A stretch of 64,000 nucleotides of DNA from CBDCWQ01 sp965223435 (GTDB taxonomy: Bacteria; Myxococcota; Kuafuiibacteriia; Kuafuiibacteriales; Kuafuiibacteriaceae), in the NCBI GenBank assembly GCA_965223435.1, contig CBDCWQ010000021.1, positions 1,302,001-1,366,000 on the forward strand, given 5' to 3'. Of the stretch, positions 36,986 to 45,261 are shown one piece after another. Position 1 is the first letter of the stretch, and each line of letters opens with the position of its first letter. The translations under genes were made by a program, and so were the position numbers. The notes beneath the pieces are model-generated. The model was not told the DNA's origin. It made no database searches and saw nothing but the letters and a program-made list of their open reading frames with translations.

Positions 36986-37050
36986 GAGGAAGCAGAACGT
37001 TTGACCCCCACCGTCGGTCCGCGTTCACGCATCACGGGAGTGGGTCCGTA
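36931..37050 (-). other. out-of-frame signal-peptide-like segment for the giant gene
   Basis: In the frame adjacent to the giant ORF, a GTG (near 37017) begins GVKRSASSWRIALMAAAWGAIA and ends in a stop at 36931, overlapping the start of the giant ORF. It has the basic n-region, hydrophobic core and small residues of a Sec signal, which the giant ORF itself lacks. A single-base indel near 36940 would fuse it to the AETLGPDTETISLLGGWN start. Confidence 0.45.
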
Positions 37051-37922
37051 TCGGGATCGGAAACGGTCGCGCGTCCCCCGCCGCTTTTCATCGCGGTCCA
37101 GGGCAGAAACTCGAATCCATTGCCCTCTACAGCTTTTGTTCACGCTCCCCCCCATTTTCGAGCACACTCATATTGCCGGCAGACCGCGGGGTCCCCATTC
37201 ATCGTCGAGTTTGCTCTTAGCCAGTCGTATCCTGCGGCCACAAGGACCGTGTCAACGAGCACTTACAAATTTGCGCGCCAGAATAGCCTTCGCCTCTCTC
37301 TGCGACGCCCACGAGCAAGGTACGGGCCGCGAAAGCCGACAACCCCAGCAGCTCGAGACGGGCAAGAAGGTCGCGATTCTCACAACCCCCTCGTCTAGTG
37401 ACCCCATGGACCTTCTCGGGGGAAACGCCCTTAGTGCCAACCCATCTGTGCTCTACGCGTTCGTGCACCGAGGGGAGAGCGCCGAGATCAAGCGTGGGCA
37501 GAAACGAACGGTGAGGATCGGCACGATCAGGCCGCGGACGAATCATCGACGCAAGACGCAGTCGGCACAAGAGTGCGCGAAGTTCGAAACCAACGGTGCC
37601 GAGCGACTCAACCTGGGCTGGGCGAAATCACCGACAAGAACGTTTTCGGAAGGGGCAAACTGGTTCTCGGCGTTCCGAGTGACAGTCTTGCTGCGATGAT
37701 CTTGTGGGGCACTTTGGCTACGGCTTAAGCAAGCTCTTTTCACTTGGGCTTTGGGGATTCGTGAGGCACTAGGGGCGACGCAGCGGATCCATGGGTTTAA
37801 TCCCGCGGCTCACGTGCAGGTGGTCCATCCCTAGGCCACGAAAGTGAGCCAAGGTCTCATCCCTTGGCCCACTTCCGGTTCGATGGGCACGCGGTTGATC
37901 GTCTTGATGCGTGCTGGTGCGC
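37051..37922. other. intergenic, no confident gene
   Basis: About 870 bases. Two overlapping frames compete at 37217-37570: on minus, a segment LARLELLGLSAFAARTLL like the start of a TrmB-type helix-turn-helix; on plus, GKKVAILTTPSSSDPMDLLG and AFVHRGESAEIKRGQ. Both have coding-like codon use but no start signals and cannot both be right. Likely a degraded gene. The promoter of the giant gene should be near 37050-37150. Confidence 0.3.
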
Positions 37923-38516
37923 TTAGGGGGACTGACCCGCGGTGATCCCGAGCCCAAGACCGACGAATGCAGAGACGGTATTGAGGGGCTCGTGGCTCGG
38001 CTTGTAGAATAGAGCGGTGCGAACCCGCATATCGAGTCCGACGTACTTGGACTTTAGGACGCTTAGCCCGGCAGAGAGGCTCGCGCCGATGCCGTCACCT
38101 CCACCGGGGCCGCCGTCGGCATTGTGCAGCAGCGCGTGCCCAAACCCGACACCCGCATCAACCCGAAAGCGCTCCATAAACCAGTACCGGAAAGCCGGAC
38201 CGACATAGGCGACCCGATGACGATCACCCTGGCTAAAAAATCCTTCGACCAGGATCGCGCTTTGGGTCCCTAAAAACACACCGACGAACAACTCAGGGAG
38301 CAAGAAAGTCTTGGCTTCGCAATGCCCATCGCACCAACGGTTCGGCTGAACATGCCCAATCCCCAGTGCGCCTCCTCCGAAGAAGTTTCCCCGGGTCCGG
38401 GACGGCCCGATTGCCCAAACCTGGGTGGAGGTGGCGACCAGCCACGTCACCATGAGGCCTCCAAGCAAGGACTTTCTGAGAGGCCTGGCGAGCTTTCTCA
38501 CGTGGTCAGGACCCAT
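37923..38516 (-). CDS. outer-membrane beta-barrel protein
   Basis: 197 residues from ATG 38516 (an ATG eight codons upstream is possible). Sec signal: basic RKLARPLRKS, hydrophobic LLGGLMVTWLVATST, cut after VWA. The mature part alternates Gly and aromatics (GNFFGGGALGIGHVQ, VAYVGPAFRYWFMERFRVDAG, SAFVGLGLGITAG) and ends in a glycine-rich strand, the pattern of an eight-strand OmpA/OmpW-size barrel. It is divergent from the vWA lipoprotein gene. Confidence 0.75.
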   Translation of the reverse strand: MGPDHVRKLARPLRKSLLGGLMVTWLVATSTQVWAIGPSRTRGNFFGGGALGIGHVQPNRWCDGHCEAKTFLLPELFVGVFLGTQSAILVEGFFSQGDRHRVAYVGPAFRYWFMERFRVDAGVGFGHALLHNADGGPGGGDGIGASLSAGLSVLKSKYVGLDMRVRTALFYKPSHEPLNTVSAFVGLGLGITAGQSP

Positions 38517-38650
38517 GCCCGAATAGACCACAAACAACAACAGAAATGAAATGCCTATCAGAGCTCAGCGCATCCTCTAAGCGTAGGAAGCAGAGATACG
38601 CAACCGTTGTGTGTAAATATCCATGGTTGCCACGCGGAATCGATGCTGTG

Positions 38651-40267
38651 ATGCTCGAGCGCATGCTCGGAGTCGTGTCGTTTTCCGGTGTCCTTCGTTC
38701 GGCTTTCATGATGGTTTGTCTACTGGTCTCGGTCGGTTGCGAGTCCGCATCCAATGTAGAGAATTTGGCCAAAGCCCCAGGGGGCTTCCGGGTCGAAAAG
38801 GACAACCGGGTTTTGGCAGGGACGTCGAGTGTCGCGTGCGCACAACTACAAGACGAAGCCGGGCGCGCTATCGTGGGTTTTTGCCCTGAACGGAGTGTAG
38901 ATCTCACCGATTTGCGGCTGGGGCGCAGCGCGGAAGCCTCTTTTGCCCACTTTGGAGACGTCTCCCATCTCCGGGAGCGAATCGCTTTGTATGTCCCCTG
39001 CAGCGCGGACAAAAATGCCGTCAAAGTATGCCCAGGCGCGACTTCTCTCAGGGAGGTGTATCTCGACTGCCGGGGGCCAGACCTTTTGACCGCGAGAAAT
39101 CCGAGTGCGGGTGGCTACCGGTTCGACAACGCTCAGGTGCGGCAAGGCGACGAGGATTGCCAGATTAGTGCCCCGGTCGATGCCTTCAGCACGGGTGCGC
39201 TCTCAGCGAGGGTGAGTATTGGCGGGCCGGTCGACATCTTGTTCGTCGTGGACAACTCTGGGTCCATGGCGGACGAGCAAGTGCGCCTCGCTCAAGGCTT
39301 TGAACGATTTGTGGACGCCATGCCCGACGACAGTGATTACCGCATCGCGGTGGTGACCACCGATCAGAACAACGAGCTTGAACAGACCGGGCAGCGCCAG
39401 TTCGAGCATTCACCCGAGTGGCCCTACGAGATTTTGGGTACCGCCCAAGCGCAATGCACACCTGAGGAAGGCACGTCGCGCGCCTGTTTCCGAGGTCGAG
39501 TGGACTCCAAAATTGTGGACTCCCTGACCATGGATGTCAAAACGCAGGTGGATGTCTTTGCCGAGAACGTTCAAGTGGGGACTTGCGGCAATGGCTCGGA
39601 AGAACAGGGGCTCAATGCCATGATGTCCGCGCTCACGCAGACAAAGAATGCTTGCAACGATGGATTTCTACGCGAGGAGGCCAAACTCGCCGTCATTTTT
39701 GTTTCGGACGAGGATGATGGCTCGTGTGATACCCTTCCCTGTGAACCGGGCCCGGCGGGGACGACCCCATTGACCCCTGTTGATTCCTTTGTTGAGCGCC
39801 TCTTAGATTTCAAACCCTACTCTCAGATCCGTATAGCGGCCATTGTCGCTTCCGCGGACGGCAAAGCAGTGAATTGTAGCGAAGGCCGAAGCGGAGATTG
39901 CGGACGTTCTCTTTGCGAGGCCGCGTCATCGCTCCAAGGCAGTCGTTCGCCGTGCTCCCGAGAAGAAGTTTGCCCTGACAACGAGCGATGTTTTGAGGGC
40001 GAGTGCCGAAGGGCGGGCGCCGTATACCTCAGCCCAGTGACTTGCGCTTCTTGCGCTTGGTATCAGGTTGAAGACTGTTGCTCAGCGATTGCGGGCCGAC
40101 GATACGTCGACTTTGCTCAGAAAATGGAGCAAAAGATTCTCGCAGACAACCCCACGCTTTCACCTACCGGCTGCCAGGGCCACGGACCGGGCGCCTGTGT
40201 CATCGATTCCATTTGCCAGACGGATTTCGGAGACACGCTGGCCCGTATTGCGAGGATCATGCTCTGA
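38651..40267 (+). CDS. von Willebrand A-domain lipoprotein
   Basis: 538 residues from ATG 38651; an upstream ATG at 38546 adds a non-signal-like tail. Lipoprotein signal ending LLVSVGC. A ~140-residue N-terminal beta domain precedes a vWA domain that starts GGPVDILFVVDNSGSMADEQ, with an intact MIDAS DxSxS, followed by DYRIAVVTTDQNN and KLAVIFVSDEDDGS. The C-terminus is rich in cysteine (for example CSREEVCPDNERCFEGEC), so it is disulphide-bonded and exported. Such proteins bind surface ligands or assemble complexes; nothing here fixes the partner. Confidence 0.88.
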   Translation: MLERMLGVVSFSGVLRSAFMMVCLLVSVGCESASNVENLAKAPGGFRVEKDNRVLAGTSSVACAQLQDEAGRAIVGFCPERSVDLTDLRLGRSAEASFAHFGDVSHLRERIALYVPCSADKNAVKVCPGATSLREVYLDCRGPDLLTARNPSAGGYRFDNAQVRQGDEDCQISAPVDAFSTGALSARVSIGGPVDILFVVDNSGSMADEQVRLAQGFERFVDAMPDDSDYRIAVVTTDQNNELEQTGQRQFEHSPEWPYEILGTAQAQCTPEEGTSRACFRGRVDSKIVDSLTMDVKTQVDVFAENVQVGTCGNGSEEQGLNAMMSALTQTKNACNDGFLREEAKLAVIFVSDEDDGSCDTLPCEPGPAGTTPLTPVDSFVERLLDFKPYSQIRIAAIVASADGKAVNCSEGRSGDCGRSLCEAASSLQGSRSPCSREEVCPDNERCFEGECRRAGAVYLSPVTCASCAWYQVEDCCSAIAGRRYVDFAQKMEQKILADNPTLSPTGCQGHGPGACVIDSICQTDFGDTLARIARIML

Positions 40268-40319
40268 GCTTCAAAGATAAGCCGGGCAGAGCAATATGCA
40301 CGTGAAGGCACGTGCTCGA

Positions 40320-42233
40320 TCATTCCTCCAGTCGAAACTGCATGATGAAACCGTCGTCTTGATCAAGGCTCTTGAAGCTTTGGTTCCCAAGGGTCAGTGT
40401 GTCTCGCAGGGTTCCGGCCACCGCAAGACCAGAACCTGCTGCTGAAACGGCCCAGGCGATGTCGTCGTCTGGGCCGGTGAAACTCATTGACCAGCGGTGC
40501 GAGCCGTCTGATCCGAAGCTGGCAACATAAGGGTCGTTTTGTTCGCCGTGAGGAATCATGCCGCCGCCAAAATTGAGTGGGGCATTGAGATAACCCACGA
40601 CAAAGAGATTGCCGTTGGTGTTGGTTGAGATTCCGAAGGCGCGGGTACGGGTATCTGTCGCGCCGAACGATTTGGCCCACAGGCCTTTGCCTTTGGCATC
40701 GAAACTCGCAAGAAACATGCTCGCCAAACCCTGGTTGGAGACGGTGGCCCCTTCAAAGTCGACGTTGTCACTGAAGTACGAACCCGTGATGCTCACTTGT
40801 CCCTCCGGGCTCACCGACAGAGCTCGAACCTGTTCCGTATCGCCTCCACCCAAGCCCTTGGACCATCGATGCGTTCCGTCGCTTGCCTTGTAGCTGGCGA
40901 GGAAGATGTCTTCGAAGCCCTGCGTGTCAAGATTGTCGCCTCCGACGTTGGTGGTGCCCTCGAACTCTCCGGTCAAGTACACGTTTCCTAGGGTATCGGT
41001 GGCGATTCTTGGGCTGTCTTCGTCGCTTGAACCGCCAATGACCTTTGACCATCGGTGGGTGCCGAGTGAATCATAGCTGGCCATGAAGATATCTGCCCGA
41101 CCTTCACTCGTGAGTGGTCCGTTTCCCAGATCGATGGACTTTTCGAAGGTTCCGGTGAAATATGTGTTTCCCGTTGCGTCGACCGCGACGCTTGTGGCTC
41201 CAATGCTGAAACTCGTGGTGGCGCCGAAGCCCATCGACGACCGATGGACGCCGTCGGCGGAGAAGCGGGCCACAAAAACACTGCCAAGGGTATCGGTTGA
41301 AATCTCGCCGCCCCCAAAGTCTACTGCGTCCTTGAATTCGCCAACAACCACGATGTCTCCGCCCGGCCCAACGGCTACGCTGCGTGCGACATCGGCGCCT
41401 CCGCCTCCGATGCTTTTGGCCCAGCGAAACCCAGAAGAATCACCATGAATGAGGAAGATGTCGCTGCTTCCTTGGGTGTCGATGGTGGGTGTGCCCTGGG
41501 CGTCGAGGGTGTTGAAGAAAGAGCCCACGAGGAAAAATCCTCCGGTGTGGTCCATGGCGACGCCGTGTACGGAGCTTTCGATGCCACCCGCGATGGTGCT
41601 GGACCAGGTGAGGACGGCGGGGGGCACAAATTGAGCACGAACGGTGTGTTCTTCTATCAAGCGTACCGTACATTTCGGCGTGGTCCCGCAAGAGGGCGTG
41701 GACCAACGCTTGAACACCATCGATGGGCCGGCGCTTGCGGTGAGGGTGACTTGATCACCGAACTTGTACTGGTCGTCTTGGCATTGATCAACACAGTTGA
41801 TGCGATCATCATCAGACAATACGCTTCCAGTGCCTTCTACGGTGATTGAAAGAGAAATCGGTTTGATCCGGAATTCAGCGCGGACCGTGGTGTTTTTGTC
41901 TAGATGAATGTTACACGGGCCGGTACCCGCACATGCTCCGGTCCATCCGACGAAGTCTGAGTCCGGCATGGCCTTTGGGGTGAGGACCATGTCGAGATCC
42001 TGGTCTTCTTCGTGGGTGCATTGATCGGGACAGGTGATGGCCGTTGGATTCGAAGTTACGGAACCCCGTCCGTCACCGAAAACTTCTACCGACAGGGTTC
42101 TTGGCACTGGCGGTGCGAGGGGGTCGCAACCGGCCGTAGAGAAAACCGCAGCGGAAAAAAGTACCAGAGGCCAGTCCTCTAGGAGGTGTTTTGGAGGGGT
42201 CGAGCGTCCAGCTGGGGGAGGCATTCCGTGCAT
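40320..42233 (-). CDS. lipoprotein with bacterial repeats and SBBP-like beta-propeller
   Basis: 637 residues. A signal and lipobox (LFSAAVFSTAGC) are followed by two InlB/Flg-type repeats with paired cysteines (GDGRGSVTSNPTAITCPDQC and EGTGSVLSDDDRINCVDQC; each then has a W.G..C or W..P.C). The rest is about seven ~55-residue beta-propeller blades with phrases such as GNVYLTGEF, DIFLASYDSLGTHRWSK and SVAVDATGNTYFTGTF. This is the SBBP type of propeller common in secreted myxobacterial proteins. A surface protein of unknown ligand. Confidence 0.85.
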   Translation of the reverse strand: MHGMPPPAGRSTPPKHLLEDWPLVLFSAAVFSTAGCDPLAPPVPRTLSVEVFGDGRGSVTSNPTAITCPDQCTHEEDQDLDMVLTPKAMPDSDFVGWTGACAGTGPCNIHLDKNTTVRAEFRIKPISLSITVEGTGSVLSDDDRINCVDQCQDDQYKFGDQVTLTASAGPSMVFKRWSTPSCGTTPKCTVRLIEEHTVRAQFVPPAVLTWSSTIAGGIESSVHGVAMDHTGGFFLVGSFFNTLDAQGTPTIDTQGSSDIFLIHGDSSGFRWAKSIGGGGADVARSVAVGPGGDIVVVGEFKDAVDFGGGEISTDTLGSVFVARFSADGVHRSSMGFGATTSFSIGATSVAVDATGNTYFTGTFEKSIDLGNGPLTSEGRADIFMASYDSLGTHRWSKVIGGSSDEDSPRIATDTLGNVYLTGEFEGTTNVGGDNLDTQGFEDIFLASYKASDGTHRWSKGLGGGDTEQVRALSVSPEGQVSITGSYFSDNVDFEGATVSNQGLASMFLASFDAKGKGLWAKSFGATDTRTRAFGISTNTNGNLFVVGYLNAPLNFGGGMIPHGEQNDPYVASFGSDGSHRWSMSFTGPDDDIAWAVSAAGSGLAVAGTLRDTLTLGNQSFKSLDQDDGFIMQFRLEE

Positions 42234-42353
42234 ATCCCGTTTGCTATTCGCATAACGCGTAAGAATTCTCCACGGAATCCCGGAGCGTAGATCCCGATTA
42301 CGGTGTGCGCGTTGTCAAACCAGGCGCATGGAATCAGGCAGCAACCAAACGGC

Positions 42354-42382
42354 TTGAAAACGCTGGCTTCGTCTGCTATCCT
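42354..42382 (+). promoter_or_regulatory. strong sigma-70 promoter
   Basis: TTGAAA (42354-42359), 17 bp, TATCCT (42377-42382). Transcription would start near 42389, just before a Shine-Dalgarno sequence and a short leader ORF. Confidence 0.65.
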
Positions 42383-42406
42383 TCAGCTTCTCTTTAGGAG
42401 AGTGCC

Positions 42407-42430
42407 ATGATGATTCGCCATTTCAGCTAG
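42407..42430 (+). CDS. 7-codon leader peptide (MMIRHFS)
   Basis: ATGATGATTCGCCATTTCAG plus the stop TAG, preceded by TTTAGGAG at good spacing and by a strong promoter. Short leader ORFs of this kind upstream of ribosome-protection genes act by ribosome stalling and transcription attenuation. Here the gene it would control (42696 onward) is a broken HflX/ABC-F fusion. Confidence 0.5.
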   Translation: MMIRHFS

Positions 42431-42490
42431 CCCTACTTCCCCAACTTACAACTTCCATCTCTTTCTTTGGACGGTGTTGTCCGTTCCGTT

Positions 42491-42509
42491 GCCGAGCCTC
42501 GCGCTCGGC
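42491..42509 (+). promoter_or_regulatory. leader hairpin (possible attenuator stem)
   Basis: GCCGAGC CTCGC GCTCGGC: a 7-bp GC-rich stem with a 5-base loop, between the leader peptide and the HflX/ABC-F remnant. A second weaker stem (ACGG/CCGT) lies at about 42470-42485, so alternative pairing is possible. No T-run follows the main stem. Confidence 0.4.
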
Positions 42510-42695
42510 GACGGTCCGGCCTGATTTCCTCGATCCTCGGAATCAGTGCGCGGAGTGCGACTTCGGCCAAGGGCGGGGTTTTGAGCGGCCCACACCGTGA
42601 TTTCCGCTGATGCACTGCGATCAGCGTGCGGGGTTCGTGCGCCGGTGGGGAGGATTTTGGAGGCCCGGACGGTTCTGGGGATGGGGAGGTACGTC

Positions 42696-43305
42696 ATGAA
42701 ATTCAGTTCAAAACCGCTTTTGGAGCACCAAGAGGTTCCGCTCGCTGACAACGGGCGTTTGGAGGACCTCGTGGCGCATTGGAAGCTGCGAGAGACGCCC
42801 AGGAAGAAGACGCTCGGTGGCGTCAATTTTTGTTATGTGGTGTCCCTCACCTTGGAGAGCGACTCTCAACAGCCCGGAGCCCGATTGGACGAGATACTGG
42901 CTTTGGTGAAGGCTCAGGGGGACGAGGTTGTTGGCCACGAGGCCTTGCACGTGCGTCGAGTCGATCCCCGTACGCTTCTCGGGCGTGGTTCCTGTGAGGA
43001 CATTGCTCGGCGGGCAAGGAGCACATTTTTGGACCCTAGACCGCTGATCGAGGGTGCAGCCTTACACATCAATGCCCCCGGAGGTCGGCCACTGTTTCGG
43101 GAGCTTGATCTTCATATTGGTCGCGATAAGGTCGCGCTTGTCGGCCGCAATGGCGTAAAGCTTGAAGGCGTGGCCAGGGGCGATGGTTATCGCCAGCCAC
43201 GACCGAGAATTTCTTGATGAGGTTGGCGCCGACCGTCTCCTTGTTTTGGATGGTCAAGGTGGGCACAAGCTTGTTCGGGGTTCAGCCGCAAAGGTCGATG
43301 GTCAG
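42696..43305 (+). pseudogene. decayed HflX N-terminus fused to ABC-F ATPase remnants
   Basis: The start has GGGGAGGT seven bases upstream. Residues from about 50 read ARLDEILALVKAQGDEVVGH and RRVDPRTLLGRGSCEDIARR, the N-terminal domain of HflX. At residue ~110 it jumps into an ABC-F protein: LIEGAALHINAPGGRPLFRE, then VALVGRNGV, cut exactly at the P-loop before GKS. The frame then shifts to WPGAMVIASHDREFLDEVGADR, the H-switch end of ABC-F. So the central ABC-F part (most of both ATPase domains) and the HflX GTPase domain are deleted. The remnant runs into the 3' end of the TetR gene on the other strand. Confidence 0.7.
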
Positions 43306-43859
43306 GCATGCTCTCGCATGGCATCGACCAGCCGCCTTAGTCCGGGCGCGGCAAACCCGGCCGTCTTTCGGGGGGCAAACGCGCCCAAGACCAGGGCCCC
43401 AATGACAAATGCGAGAACGGCACCCGCCTCCTGGGGAGAGAATTGATCACCGGAGCGTCCCTGGATGGCGGCAATTTCGGTATCGATGAGGCGACGAATT
43501 TGAGCAAAGAGTATGGGTGTTCTGATCGCTTCCGCAAAGACGCCGACCCAGCAGCGTGCGGCGGTGAGGTCCGCGCCTTCGTCTAGCTTGAGCGCAGCGT
43601 CGACGTAGGCGATAAGGGGATCTCCCGCCCCGTTGCGTTGGTTGAGCCGACTTCGGAACCGATGAACGAGATTGGTGACGAGGCAGCTTAACATTTCGCC
43701 CTTACTCTCAAAGTGGTGGTGGACGAGTCCAGGAGCGACCCCAGCTTCGAGTGCAACAGCCGAGATTGTCGCACCCGCGAACCCGTGGTGAGCCAAGACC
43801 CGTTCGAATGCGTCTAGGATCTGTCGGCGCCGCTGTGGGCGATTGCTGGGTCGTCCCAT
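43302..43859 (-). CDS. TetR/AcrR-family transcriptional regulator
   Basis: 185 residues from ATG 43859 (a longer frame would read through the operator). The N-terminal HTH is classical: RRRQILDAFERVLAHHGFAG, then ISAVALEAGVAPGLVHHHFESKGEM. The ligand domain has a BetI-like look (RTPILFAQIRRLIDTE). The palindromic box at 43862-43879 abuts its start, consistent with autoregulation. It is divergent from the HD hydrolase gene. The same box precedes the gene at 7786. Confidence 0.88.
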   Translation of the reverse strand: MGRPSNRPQRRRQILDAFERVLAHHGFAGATISAVALEAGVAPGLVHHHFESKGEMLSCLVTNLVHRFRSRLNQRNGAGDPLIAYVDAALKLDEGADLTAARCWVGVFAEAIRTPILFAQIRRLIDTEIAAIQGRSGDQFSPQEAGAVLAFVIGALVLGAFAPRKTAGFAAPGLRRLVDAMREHA

Positions 43860-43861
43860 AA

Positions 43862-43879
43862 CTTGGTTGTATAACCAAG
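43862..43879. promoter_or_regulatory. palindromic operator between TetR and HD-hydrolase genes
   Basis: CTTGGTTGTATAACCAAG, a perfect 7-bp-arm palindrome with a 4-base centre, between two divergent starts (43859 and 43901). It contains TATAAC/TATACA, which could serve as -10 elements, so repressor and RNA polymerase would compete. The box and its right flank (TCCAATCATGCTAG) recur at 7746-7783. Confidence 0.7.
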
Positions 43880-43900
43880 ATACTCCAATCATGCTAGGGT

Positions 43901-44719
43901 ATGCTCGACAGTCAAGACAACCCGAACCTCAGTGCGCTCTGGATGCGGTTCAACGACGCACTTGATGATATCGGGACGACCAAGCGTTCGACGGCGATAG
44001 GCCCCAGATCTGTGGTCTTCGAAGAGCTCGTGGTGCGGTACGGTGAGCCCCATCGCCATTATCACACACTTTGTCACGTGGAAGCATCTCTTGCATGGCT
44101 TGAACGGTGTCTGGGTGATGCGGACCGGCCAGCGGAGGTTGCGCTTGCCCTTTGGTTTCACGATGCGATCTACAATCCGCGAGCCTGTGACAACGAACAG
44201 AAGAGCGCCGATTTGGCTGAGAAGCATCTCAAAGATCTCAACGTTGACCCAAAAGCCATACAGCGCATCAAAACCCACATCCTCGCGACCCGCGATCATG
44301 GTGGTCGACCGGGAGACTCTCGCTTGGTTATCGACCTCGACCTCGCTGTTTTGGGGGCCAGCCCCGCTAAGTTTGGTGACTTTGAGCAGTGTATCCGGCG
44401 GGAGTATGCCCATGTTCCAGATCTCATTTTTCGGATGGGGCGCTGCCGGATTCTTCGGCGATTCCTTAGACGAGAAGAGATCTATTGCGTGGACACGCTT
44501 CGAGAGCGTCTTGAAGCCAAGGCGCGGGCCAACCTTAAAGGACGTATCTGGCAGCTTTTTCGCGGGCGCGTCGAAGGCTCAACCGTGACTGAGGGGGACC
44601 GGGATGACGACGGAGATGGCGACCGTCCGGCTTCGAGCACTGGAGGCTCGATACGAGTGCCGTTGGTCGCCAAGAAAGGCGAGCACATCCCCTCTTTTTA
44701 CGAGAAAGGATTCGCCTGA
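43901..44719 (+). CDS. HD-superfamily metal-dependent phosphohydrolase
   Basis: 272 residues. Motifs in order: YGEPHRHYHTLCHV, ALALWFHDAIYNPRACDNEQKSA (the HD doublet) and IDLDLAVLGAS, matching the COG4339-type predicted HD phosphohydrolases (about 200 aa). A C-terminal tail of ~70 low-complexity residues (EGDRDDDGDGDRPASSTGG) overlaps the 3' end of the XRE gene by 141 bases on the opposite strand, so the real protein may end near residue 225, or both messages may be antisense to each other. Controlled by the adjacent operator (inference). Confidence 0.8.
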   Translation: MLDSQDNPNLSALWMRFNDALDDIGTTKRSTAIGPRSVVFEELVVRYGEPHRHYHTLCHVEASLAWLERCLGDADRPAEVALALWFHDAIYNPRACDNEQKSADLAEKHLKDLNVDPKAIQRIKTHILATRDHGGRPGDSRLVIDLDLAVLGASPAKFGDFEQCIRREYAHVPDLIFRMGRCRILRRFLRREEIYCVDTLRERLEAKARANLKGRIWQLFRGRVEGSTVTEGDRDDDGDGDRPASSTGGSIRVPLVAKKGEHIPSFYEKGFA

Positions 44720-45154
44720 TACCTGGACCGTCATCTCTCCAGCCATCGTCATCAAATACTCCTTTGTGCCGGTTAGGTGTGGATGGCCGAGCATGGTTGT
44801 GCCCGGTTGGAGCTCAAAACGATCGATTTCGAGGCCTTTGATCTTGTCCGGGAGAAGCTTGTGAATGGTGGCGTTGCCTCGGCTTCTTCTTTCGACTGGA
44901 ACCTCGCTGGCGGGGATGAATGACACGGCAGATCGGGGCCTGGACAGGAGTTCTTCGATGCCTACGCCGAGGGCCCCCGAAATCCGGCTCAAGTTTTTGA
45001 GCGAAGGATTGCCCATACCAGACTCCATGTGGGTGAGCGTTGAGCGCGGAATCTGCGCGCGCGTGGCCAGTTGGTCTTGGCTGAAGCCCTTCTTTTTTCT
45101 GAGGTTTTGAATGTTGTCTGCCAGGTATGCAGAAATGGGGTTTGAGTCTTCCAT
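44579..45154 (-). CDS. XRE-family regulator with cupin sensor domain
   Basis: 191 residues. Residues 8-70 are an XRE helix-turn-helix (LADNIQNLRKKKGFSQDQLA, IPRSTLTHMESGMGNPSLKN). Residues ~105-180 are a cupin_2 fold (LQPGTTMLGHPHLTGTKEYL, SFLVKRGDVLAFLGDQRHSY). Such two-domain repressors respond to small molecules and usually control the divergent operon. Here that operon encodes the SDR and QueA-like enzymes. An imperfect inverted repeat (GGGCAATGTATTGGCC, about 45188) in the shared promoter region is a candidate site. Confidence 0.9.
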   Translation of the reverse strand: MEDSNPISAYLADNIQNLRKKKGFSQDQLATRAQIPRSTLTHMESGMGNPSLKNLSRISGALGVGIEELLSRPRSAVSFIPASEVPVERRSRGNATIHKLLPDKIKGLEIDRFELQPGTTMLGHPHLTGTKEYLMTMAGEMTVQVSGESFLVKRGDVLAFLGDQRHSYRASSARSRTVAISVVIPVPLSHG

Positions 45155-45261
45155 CTTGGACAGTCTGCCAAGAAGTTAGCCTTTGGGCAATGTATTGGCC
45201 ATTCAGATGATATCCGAACATTTGTCTCATAACCTCTTTGAAGCCAAAGGAGGTACGATAA

